This document shows positions 35,801 to 46,000 of a stretch of DNA of 64,000 nucleotides, piece by piece (position 1 is the stretch's first letter; each line of letters starts with the position of its first letter). The notes under the pieces are model-generated. The model was not told the DNA's origin. It made no database searches and saw nothing but the letters and a program-made list of their open reading frames with translations. Location of the stretch: positions 1 through 64,000 of the forward strand of contig QLIY01000017.1 of assembly GCA_003260075.1 (NCBI GenBank), in the 5' to 3' direction. Both the position numbers and the translations under genes were made by a program. The stretch comes from Phallusia mammillata. Taxonomy: Eukaryota; Chordata; Ascidiacea; Phlebobranchia; Ascidiidae.

Positions 35801-37507
35801 GAGGAGCAAGAGGGCCCCGTGGCCGTCCCGGGACCGGAAAAAGGGTAATTATAACATTTGTTTCTTTGGTTTCGACAACTTGCTACGAAGGAAAGTTGAA
35901 TTGCCTTTAGCAAATATCAGGCAAGCTGCTATTGGATGTCATCAGCCCTGCCCCTTCAATAACACATAACCTTGCAGTCACCTTATTACCAAATTTCAGT
36001 GATCCTTGTTGCATGTGCTTTGGAATGCTTGTACTGATTCATGTTTATGACAATATTTGCTTTGTATTGATTGTAGGGTCCCCGAGGACCACGAGGACCA
36101 CCAGGTCGAAAGGTAAGCAGGATTACTTCTTCATTGCATGCGGTTTCGATTAATTAAATTGCATGAATATATTCATTGATATAACTGTCAGTTCTTTCGA
36201 AAGCGTTTGAAAAAGTAATGTAGATTGATAACATCCCTTTGATGCCTTTTAATAGGCCACAAAACATCCAGTATCGACATAATTGATATTTTTTGTAGAG
36301 CAAAGAAAACAAGGAAGCTACATTAGGCGCGGTGAGTATCTTGTTCCTATGTAAGTGTAGTGTTTAACATTTGTGGGGAAAAACTAAAACTGAAATGTCG
36401 GTGTAAGAGCGTGAGTCGACGCCTTCAAAAGCTCGACCGTAAAGTGACTGAGACATCAGAATACTTCAGTCGTATGCACATCGTCATTACGGACGTGCGC
36501 AATCGACTGAGCAGCCTGGAACTGAATGCGAACAAGCTGAAGGCCAATAAGGAGAAGTCTCCTTCCAACAACGACAAATGGCTACCTGGTAAAAAAAACA
36601 GCACCAAGCACCAAAGCATGGAAATGCTCCACATGGGTTTATTACTTATATCCCATAATAGCACGCCAGTTTGTATTATGGGGTTCATTTTCGAAATAGC
36701 GCGGATACTTTATGTTGAGGTCACCTTGTACCACTTGTTTACTGTTTGCGCATGGACCACCTGTATGTTTCACTTCACAGGCATTGAGCCCTGCAGAATT
36801 TCTGGAAATGAAGAACACGATCGCATCGCTGCAATCGCGAATCGTTTTCTTGGAGCACCAGTTTTTAAATAACCTTATGCCACCCGACGACCACTCGGGA
36901 GGTAAGATAGTCGATCATCGATGCACTTGCAAAGTTACGCGCCTAGTTTAGAATCGAAAAGTTGTTAAATTTGGGCAAAGAAATGTTTAAGCCGGGGTGC
37001 TGTTACACTAACATGTATGTCACCACCGGCTAATTGCACGTGTGACCCTTTGCACAGTCAACGTTTTTGACTAAGTTTATACCTTGCTTAGTGGACCAAT
37101 CATTGAGCTAATTACAGATTTTGGTTTCTCACTAATTTGCATTCTTGGAACAGGTGAGATTGAAGAAGTGGTTGTTCCCGATCTCATCAATCACGGATTT
37201 AATAGCGACCTTCCGGGTTTATTCAGTAACGACAACACCAGCTCACCTGTCGAAACGCCTACAACGGTATGTCAGGATTCCATATAATGTAGCCTATACA
37301 GATGCAGAAGTAATTTTTTGGTTTTATCTATTAGTTTCATTGGATGCATACACTATTGTTATCAATTAAGCAAAATATCAACGAGTGCCTTAGTTTACTG
37401 CTGCACATAATTTGGCAAATTGCATTTTACAAACTTCACCGAGTTGTCATTTATTTTTGCAGGACTTTGTTGGTGTAGAAAATGATGAAACGCCGGGTGG
37501 CCAGTAA
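20832..37507 (+). CDS. Secreted EMI-collagen-MAM-VWC-Kunitz(x5)-collagen-coiled-coil protein
   Basis: 23 exons keep one open frame to TAA (1362 residues): 20832-20947, 24239-24313, 25000-25191, 25565-25668, 27256-27317, 27797-28142, 28201-28263, 28324-28509, 29183-29932, 30938-31147, 32020-32226, 33128-33328, 33530-33763, 34074-34292, 34478-34723, 34884-35114, 35711-35844, 36077-36112, 36299-36331, 36408-36588, 36797-36901, 37154-37266, 37463-37507. Order: signal peptide 1-27; basic RTRRQARR; EMI about 80-163 (ending WRCCPGFSGENCE); short coiled coil; Gly-X-Y collagen about 205-365; MAM about 395-630; VWC about 635-690; acidic Thr-rich linker with RFRR; five six-cysteine Kunitz domains about 772-1135; short collagen about 1165-1204; heptad coiled coil to about 1310. 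Probably extracellular matrix. EMI plus collagen recalls EMID1/COL26A1, but the full order matches no family I know. Least certain borders are exons 19-21. Confidence 0.85.
20948..24238 (+). other. Intron 1 of the EMI/collagen/Kunitz gene
   Basis: 3.3 kb intron. It contains the C-run duplication at 21186-21957 and otherwise only chance frames, the longest being 120 codons on the minus strand (23430-23792) with no recognisable domain. Confidence 0.6.
21186..21957 (+). repeat. Fragment bounded by two C runs and repeated downstream
   Basis: The block 21196-21441 lies between C runs 21186-21195 and 21442-21452 and recurs with a few differences at about 21719-21957 (both start tcgtatcagcagaaagatta). 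The second copy is continuous with its surroundings, so the first looks like an inserted allelic contig. Confidence 0.8.
31373..31889 (+). mobile_element. hAT-type MITE rich in GAACC repeats, in an intron
   Basis: The terminal inverted repeats cagggagtcgaaccg and cggttcgactccctg are perfect over 15 bp. The octamer gttaaaac is identical at 31365-31372 and 31890-31897, a hAT-size target duplication. The 517 bp interior is a degenerate array of gaacccgaaccgg-type units on both strands with no transposase. It lies between the VWC exon and the acidic linker exon of the matrix protein gene. Confidence 0.85.
33139..33299 (+). other. Kunitz domain 1 (P1 Arg)
   Basis: Part of the matrix protein. Six cysteines in the Kunitz pattern, with SGPCRGR giving Arg at the P1 position and FTYGGCEGNANNF in the core. 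A trypsin-type inhibitor site is plausible. Confidence 0.85.
33551..33704 (+). other. Kunitz domain 2 (P1 Asn, probably not a trypsin inhibitor)
   Basis: Six cysteines and FTYGGCQG are kept, but the reactive loop reads PRPCND, so P1 is Asn and P1' is Asp instead of the usual Lys/Arg and Gly/Ala. The fold is expected without canonical inhibition. Confidence 0.75.
34101..34254 (+). other. Kunitz domain 3 (P1 Lys)
   Basis: Six cysteines, reactive loop EGPCKAL, core FNYGGCQGNANRF. Same 1-1 phase exon type as its neighbours. Confidence 0.85.
34499..34652 (+). other. Kunitz domain 4 (P1 Lys)
   Basis: Six cysteines, reactive loop KGPCKGS, core FVYGGCQGNANNF. Confidence 0.85.
34911..35066 (+). other. 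Kunitz domain 5 (P1 Lys)
   Basis: Six cysteines, reactive loop EGPCKAG, core FVYGGCRGNDNNF, then a linker into the second collagen segment. Confidence 0.85.
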
Positions 37508-37533
37508 CCAAAGACTAAACGTCGCGTAAAACG

Positions 37534-37603
<70 letters not shown>
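37534..37603. other. 70-base C run, probable assembly gap
   Basis: Begins 26 bases after the stop codon of the matrix protein gene. No duplicated flanks were seen. The 3' UTR length of that gene is therefore uncertain. Confidence 0.6.
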
Positions 37604-39032
37604 ATGACAGCACAACCAACAGTTTCGTGCCGCGGACGACCAAGTTTCATTTGTGGTCGCACTCGCGGATCAAAGAAAAAAAAATCATCCTTGCCATTGT
37701 TCCATAGCGTCCCGCAGACGTACCTTTATGTTCACCTACTGGTTGCTATTCTTTTCCTTTTTATTTAATGTTACATGCCTTGTGCGTTCAGTTATGCTCT
37801 TGCAAGTGCACTTTTCTTTCTACGTCGATGTTCTACGTGTTCCGGCGATTTTCTCCGTAGTTGTTTTCTATTGTCTTGATCTTTTGGATCTCGTTTATCG
37901 CATTGCATCACGCCATACCTGATCTTGCGCGAAGTTCTATTGTGCCTTTTTTGTTGTGATTTAGACGATGTTTAAGCGTGCCTTGTCCAACATTTTTTAC
38001 CACCCGCAGCTCGTATTGTTTCACAATCCGCTATCTTCTGCTCCTCAGCATAAAACACATGGACGAACATCTGTTTTTTCACGCACCTCGACGTTGCTGT
38101 TTACCGTTTTTTTTTCACCTCAGTTTCGCAACCAATCGCATCGGATGGAACGAAACACCACGCAATAAATTTAAACTTCTACAAGTATTTTTATCAGTCA
38201 CATACCTGCTTCAGTCAGAGTTGTAAGAGAACTGGACTTGTCATTACAAGCCGGTAACCCGACGCTTTTTCTTGAAACAAAGCATTGGAATATGGTGAAT
38301 TTGAGGCATTAAATTATGCCGAGTGTGAAGTCAGGCCTGTTGAGCCAGACATGCAACTTGCCGCCTTCGTGTGGAGTTTCCAATGCGTTTGTTAAATAAC
38401 TACTAGATTTTTCAAAAAAATCAAACATATCACCGTATTTGACAGCTAACAAGTTGTCAAAATCATGTCTATAAAAGTAATCCTTAAACATAAAAGGTTA
38501 TCCTGGCAGAACATCAAGTTCAGGTCATAGAAGTGCAATTCTACGTCCGTCTGTGTAAGTAGAAACGTATGTGTAATTAACAAAAGAAGCAAGAAAAATA
38601 GTTACAGCAGCTGGCTTTTGTGAAGTCTGCCACCCGAATTGGTTTGTAATGACGTCAAAGCGTCATGTAGCGTATAAAACTAAGCCAACTTCGTTTAAAA
38701 ATGCCAGGCAGCTCGTTGCAGCAGTTTGTGCGCTTCCTGAGTGCCGGCGCAGAGTGGTGAGAACTGAGTATTTAAAGCGGAGACGCTGCGGCCACAAAAG
38801 GAAACCGGCTCCCCTTGCCCAACAGGTGCTTTGTTGGCAGTTAAACAAGGGTTTACGGGAAGGTTTGGTCATTGTCGTGATCAACCGCGACGCTTTATGC
38901 GCCGAGCAGTTGACGCACGCGCCTTTATTTGTTTCCTACGCTGCAACATGGGTGAGCAATACTCACAATGACTGCCAATCGTACAGAAGCACTTGTTTTT
39001 CGCGTCCGCCGATTGTATCGATTGATCTACAA
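37604..39032. other. 3' region and spacer after the matrix protein gene
   Basis: AATAAA at 38164-38169 is a plausible polyadenylation signal. The largest frame (38649-39098, 149 codons) has no known domain, runs into the transposon at 39033 and is treated as chance. Confidence 0.5.
38164..38169 (+). other. AATAAA, candidate polyadenylation signal of the matrix protein gene
   Basis: About 660 bp after the stop codon, in acgcaataaattt, with the 70-C gap in between. Confidence 0.45.
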
Positions 39033-39323
39033 CAGTGGTTCTCAAACTGTGGTACGCTAGAACTTTTTAGGTGGTACGCGAGTAGTTTTCTGCTATAGCT
39101 ATTAAGTCCGATTTAAAATTGCAACTCAACTGACCCAACTGATCGGCCCTGGTTTGGGCGAAACTCTTGTTTTGGACATTATTTTAAAATTGCTAAATAT
39201 GCTGGTCAGGTTGAGAAAAGGGGCCTATTTCTTGGTCTATCCATTCAAACGGGGTTTAGTGGTACGCAGCGATAGAAAACGTTGTCAGGTGGTACGCGAT
39301 CCATATAAGTTTGAGAATCACTG
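39033..39323 (+). mobile_element. hAT-type MITE with perfect 8-bp target duplication
   Basis: The left end cagtggttctcaaact and right end agtttgagaatcactg are inverted repeats. The octamer atctacaa is identical at 39025-39032 and 39324-39331. The 291 bp interior repeats ggtggtacgc. No coding frame. Confidence 0.85.
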
Positions 39324-40013
39324 ATCTACAACATAAACCTGCGGCCGGGCACGTGGCATCGGCGTGTAGCATGATCGAATGTGATAGGTTTAGCCGCAAA
39401 TCCGTATCAAAGTTGTAAGTGGGAATGAAATTGGGCCCGAACACAGACCTATTCAAACTCTATTGAAAAGACAACGCCAGAAAGTATATCAAAATTCGGA
39501 AACAACGAAGTGTGAAGTCAGGCCCGAATCAAGCCCGTTTTGTTGAAACTGAAGCCCGAACACGCACCCGGCCCGACGTGTACGTCATAAATACGATATT
39601 TTTCAAAAAAGATGCAATATTTCGTCAAGCAATAAAAAGGCAAAAGTATTCACTGATGTATTGTCATAAAATTTGGTCACAAAATTACAGTACTCTCGGT
39701 CACGGAATTCGCTTTGCATCAGCCCTTCGAAACTATCGCATTTCGAAACCACCACAGCTGCATTTTTTGCTTCATTAGACAAACGGTTGTTTGAGATGTT
39801 TACTCTCTCTTACATCATGACTTGAGATTCAAACATACGGCCATCTGCAAGCAAGTCGAAAACTTTAATGACATTAAACATAACAACGGCGCGTTATTTC
39901 CAAACGGGATGAGTTCCTCCGCCGGCATTGCATCTGCTTGTGTCGCAAACACCTGAACAATATACTTACAGCTCTTCGACGCCATCAAGCGGCAAATAGC
40001 AGTAACATGATTT

Positions 40014-43000
40014 CTATTGTTCAAGCATATCCTGCAGCGACACGGGAAGGTAAGCATCACCGGCCTTCTGAAAGATAACGCCTTTGTCGATGTAGACAAC
40101 GTGTTCGCCAAGACGATAAAGCGTCTGACCGTCTCTGTTCTTTGGCAAGGGCATGAAGAGCATTCCCCGTTCCTCTGCACGCATTTGAACAAGATCTTTG
40201 AAACTTGAAGGCACGGATGACGCAGGGGCAGTACGTTGATATCGATAGTCCTACAACGATAAGGTCAAGTTGTTTATTGTAATTCAAACTGCAAACGTGT
40301 TCTGTCCGATCACGCTTGGCCTAAGCATGTCTGATTGGTCAACGACCACATACACATACATAAACTACAAAATTAGGCTTTTGTGACAAGCATTCGAACT
40401 GCTAGAAAAAATCCAAATTTTTGGTGTATGCCTAAAATAGAGACGCTGGCATTTGTAAATCTAGTCGTATGCCGCAAGTTCAAGCACATGCTTTTTAGAG
40501 GTAACGCAAAGTTTTAGTGCGCAGCTAAAAAAGATCTCGTTACGGGACAGGTGAAAGACTACTGTTTGTGTTAGCAAACCAATGAAGGGCTAGGCTTGGG
40601 CCACCAGTCTTACGTAGTGCACACACGCTCTAAATTTAGCTTGTAGTGAATCTTTATTTCAGTTTTACAAGCATTAGGAACAAAAGTTATTTTAAAGCCA
40701 ATGAACCAATTCTGACCCCCCCCAGCTATTTCGTAATATAAATGCAGAACAAATAGTCCCAAATCGGCTTAAATCATTCCTAAATTTTAAATTGTGAGGT
40801 GTAATCTATGCTTACAGACCGTTACCGAAGTCACCCGGCAAATCCGATTACATTATAGCATCAAACAAACAATGACAGCACAAAACAATGAAATGATTTA
40901 AATCCTTAATCCGAAACCCGGTCCATAAAGTACGTGATATGTTTACCTTTTTATAGACGTAAGTTGCGATTATAGGTCATGACGTATGGACAAAATAAAG
41001 CTACGTCATGCGATCTGCTATCATGTACAAAAGGGTTGCAGCGCAGTAATAAGGTCGCGCAATTGTACACTTTACACTTTTCACCTCTTGTGGTGCTTCC
41101 GGTTGTTCATATTCGGTCGGTTCCTGCTTGAAGCCTTCCACCGCACGATTCATCATTTTCAACGCCTGTTTGAACCTGTCCTGTGACCCGTATTGAAATC
41201 GTCAATTACAGTAATCATGTTTCGCATCATAGTAGAAGTGAATTTTAATTTTAGTATGCGTTGTAGCATGCACATTTGAAACGCCGGTTCGGTCTGTGTT
41301 GTGTAAACCATATTGAATACATGGTAATTAAAATGTGCCTATACATGAGTACCCCCCCCCCCCTGTGACCCGTATTGAAATCGTCAATTACAGTAATCAT
41401 GTTTCGCATTATAGTAGAAGTGAATTTTTATTTTAGTATGCGTTGTAGCATGCACATTTTAAACGCCGGTTCCATCTGTGTTGTGTAAAACATATTGAAT
41501 ACATGGTAATTAAAATGTGCCTACACATGAGTCATAGGCAGAAACCTAAAAACTTTTATTTGGCCCAGTATCCCATCAAATGACTTATTGCCCACGTGAT
41601 GACATGACACAAAAAGTCAACAAGCGTTCAGACTTTTACACGACAAGTAAACTTAAAACATTTGCTTAATACCATTGCCTGCCCGGAAAAAATTGATCAC
41701 GCAGGGCCCCCCCCCCACATGACACAAAAAGTCAACAAGCGTTCAGACTTTTACACGACAAGTAGACTTAAAACATTTGCTTAATACCATTGCCTGCCAG
41801 GAAAAATTGATCACGCAGGATTAATTCGACCACACGTACGGTTTGTTCCATCTGTAGTTACATATCTTCAGCCGGTGAACTTAATTTACAAATCAGAAGA
41901 CCGCTATGTAACAGTCGTGTACCGATTTTACAAATTTTGTTTCCAGTCATATACCTGCACCATATGACAATAGCGCCACCAGTCGCATTTTTGAAATAAA
42001 AATGCTGTACATCAGTTTAACCAACTCTATTGCACATACTTTAACAAATGAATTGGCACTCAGTTCTTCCGAAAACATTGACTTCCATCCTGTGTACCAC
42101 TTGGTGACCTCGTCAAAGTCGGCGTTCCCGTTCAGCCAAACGCTGAGCGCTTGGAGCCATTTAGAAAAGAAATGTTTTTCCAACAAAGTAACAAGGCTGG
42201 GTAGGGGGATTAGACCCTTAAAAAGACGGGTAAAGTCGTTGCAAATATTGTGGGCAGAGAATAACAATCACTCACCTCCCATGCCACCACACATTCGAAA
42301 TCTTGTAAATCCTGTTTTCTCGGATCCACCACAAATTCTTGGAGGCATTTTGCTGAGGAAAAGAGGGCAGTGTGAGACACAGTGGCTAAATGGATTTTTT
42401 ACGCATGTTCAGAATATGAAATTACAACGCAGAATCAAGCAAAACTTGACGATCCAAAGTACAAAACTATTCGACCAAGTACTACACATTTCTAAATTTT
42501 AGGCAAACTTAAGTCTAAGTGTTGGACTTGAATAGTCTAAAAAAAGGTTTAACGGTGTTTTCAAAAAGGCAAAAATTTTTGACACAAAATTGTTGTATTG
42601 TTTTTGCTTCATTTTGGCGTCATCCTAGGCCAGTACGACAAACTACCCGATAAGAAATTAGAGCAGTCTATTTACGATTTTTCGAGCAGCAAAACGTTAG
42701 CTAGAAAATACTGGCCTACACTACAAACTCTGTGGTGTTGCATCGTGAAAGTCATATCTTGGCACAACTGTCTGTTGCACATATCAATATACAGGGCAGT
42801 TTTGCATGTGAGTATTTAAAAGCTTTACCGAGCTTAGGCAGGATTGTTTTGATGATGAAGGCATCCCAACTTCCACGCGAAAAAACCTTCTGCCACGGTT
42901 CCAGAATGATTCGGGCGGACGGGTCACGTGGGTGCCACATCTGCAGAGCTGTTGCAAGTTTATGTCTGATTGGTCCATACCTGTCACATGGGAAAACAAA

Positions 43001-46000
43001 CAAAAAGTTTATACTACACAGTCATACTCCATACAACACACTCGTTTTCGGTATTATGATTTAATCATACATACATCATTGATGTGTAAACGATATTTAA
43101 GTTAGTTCAAATGTTGGCTTTTTATAAATAGTGTTAAATAGCTGTGATTAGTCATGAATGTCTGTTTTGGTTGTATTCATTTACAACGTTTTTAGCCAAA
43201 GTGTGGACGAATAAAAATTTTGTAACATTGAAAATGGACAACATTTCAGTGATACGTTTGAGAATTTTGTTTTTGCAGTTCGGAATTGATAACCGCCTCG
43301 GACCGTTCAACTGTTTGAACAGACCGAGGCGTTTTCGAATGGGGGTAGAAAGTTACCGTCCGCATCTTACAGTGATTCGAGCCTCTCGTGCATGTGTGGC
43401 AACCACGGGTGGATCCATGAATGGAGAGGAACCGGATCGGTTAAGGGGTTCCACCTATCCACTTCCTGTTGCAAACGGGGTAGCACCTATTGTAAAAAAT
43501 CAAGTGCAAAATTAAGCTAAAGTTGATGTTAATGATGTTTAAACATTAAAGGTAGTTTAGTTACCAATTTGAAAAGGTATTTAATCACTAGGTCGATAAT
43601 ACAAACAAAATTGACATTTGATAAGTACCGAATAGCGTTTAAAAAGGCCCTTATGTAGCTCAACACGTAGTACACAAATTTATTGCAAAATCGCAGATAG
43701 GTAAAAAATATCGACCAGTTGGTTAAGGACATTTTCCAGCATCCAAGATGGCAAGAATGGCATCCATTGCTCGATCAAATTTAACATGGGTTCGCAATCA
43801 TGAGGATCCCATGAGAGAAGAGCTGTCCGGACAAATGGCATCCACACATCCCACATCATGTGTTGGTAAACATCCGTATCCTCACTTACATTCTAAAATA
43901 TATAATTTGACACCTTAAGTGATACGAATGCAATTTACATTTCAGTATGTGCAGCATGTGTATGCAAACATTATACACAACCTGCAACACTATGCGATAC
44001 AAATTTATACTAAACTATTTGTATCGGCGGTCGTTGATTTCAATTTCAGAACCTAGGATATAAAGACAATTTTGGTATGGATAAATTTTAAGAAAATATT
44101 TTTTGGAAAAGAAAATATTACTACCTCAGTAGACATAGGTAGCTATCTGCACATTATTGTAACTCTCTAGCTCACACTGGCGGTCGTTAGTAACAAACAA
44201 AACCTGAAATGTTGCCTAGCATTGCAATAAAATAGTCCAGGCCTTATTGAGAAAAACTATTTTGTAAGGGTTTGGCCAGGTAAACAAAAACTAAAACATT
44301 TGATGAAAAGGGTTTCTTAACAGCTTATATCAAAAAAATTAGGTTGCATACCTGCACAGCATATGCAGATTTGTCAAGTTCGAACAATAACTTCCATCGT
44401 TTCATTTCGCTGATTCCAAAACGTGGATCTTTCAGTGGATTCCAACTAAACACAAAATTTAACATGTTAATAACTTGCCCCAAGAAGTTTGAATTTGCAC
44501 TTTTTGAAACATTGTAGTTCTGAATTTGTGGACAATTTTTTTTTATTCTTGTGTAATAATTTCTGACACATTATGCAACCTTTGTACAAGCTATTGCATA
44601 GGTGGCAGCTCCAATGATAAAGAGACAAAGACACAACAATTCACTGTGGCTTACTTCGCAAAATATTTTTGTAGTAAAGGATATACCATTACCCTTGCTA
44701 GGTCGGAAAGCTCGAACATCCTATATTCTGCAAAGTACTTTTCCTGGAAGACAGAAATGGATTTATTCACGAAATCACATATTAAAAATTTTATTAGCAT
44801 ATAAATTTGGCTTTAAACAATATACCTGCAGCTCAGCAATTACTTCGGCAAAATGATCAAGTAAATCTTCATTGTTGCCTTCTGTGGTTAATCTTTCCTC
44901 ACAAAGTTGAATAGTTCTCAAAACAGTCTAAATGTACAGAAAACTAAAGACACAGAACTCGGGAAAACTATGTTAAAGATACCAGGAACAACTACACAAC
45001 TTTTTCAAATTGATTAAAGTTCATGACAAACATTAGGTTTTACTCGAAGAAGATACTGATAATGCTGTTAAGGCAAAATATATGTATCTTAAAATCTTAA
45101 GGATTAATGACTTAATGTTTTTCATGAACCTTCAACAAATAGACATAAGGTATATTATAGTCTTTATCTACCAAGCAACAAGCTGGGCGATTTTTTTGTA
45201 AGTAACTATTACAAAAAACTTTACCTCAACACGATTTATTTCATCTGCCTCTTTCTCCAAAGTTTCCTCAAGTTTGGTGCGCTGATGTTCAAGACCGACC
45301 GATCTATCATCTTCATATTGCTTCTGTCTATCCACCTGATACAGTAAGAAAAATAAGCACAGTTACGAGCAGATGAAATTAGTTGCAAAAACTTTAACTT
45401 GTTTGCAATTCATAATAAAAAGGTGAAGGTAAATACAGATAGTATCTTTTGTTCAGTTTCTTCAATCAAAGTATCAAGGTTGTGAAGGAGCTCAGGACAT
45501 GAAAAGATTCCTGATCGATCCTCTCTTTCCTCTGCTTCCACATCACTCTCAACATCGGATCCTGCAGCAACTCTTCCAGCAATTGCATGATAACTGTAAA
45601 ATAAGCATTGTAGAACACAACATTCAAATATAGATGAATGCTGAAAATGGCATACTGATTAAATGCATTTTTTTATTTCAACTATTCAAATAAAGTATTC
45701 ATTTCTCAAATGAAACCTTGAATCTAACCATTAGAAGCATTAGACAAAGCACGACTAGCTATACAACCCCGGACAAAGCATCAGACTTGAAGTAAGAGAA
45801 AATTTATACTATTTTGGTCAGGCCTGTAAAGAATGTAAACTTTGTTCAAACAAACAAAACTTTTCAATTATCCCTAAATTATTAGTTTAACTTTATCTAA
45901 TCTTACCCCGAAAAGACTTTCTTCTCCTTTCCAGTCATATCAATTACTTTTACATTTGCTAAACCACTGGTTGGGGCAGTTGTGGGCTCAGGAGATGCTT

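Noticed and set aside
38649..39098. 149-codon open frame
   Set aside because: It is basic and cysteine-containing but matches nothing known and its end is inside the hAT element at 39033.
40716..40723. Eight-C run
   Set aside because: Shorter than the placeholder runs and without duplicated flanks, so taken as native sequence.
42598..42819. Plus-strand frame in a TFIP11 intron ([15 protein letters not shown])
   Set aside because: It lies in an intron opposite TFIP11 with no continuation; the true TFIP11 exon here is 42352-42276 on the minus strand.
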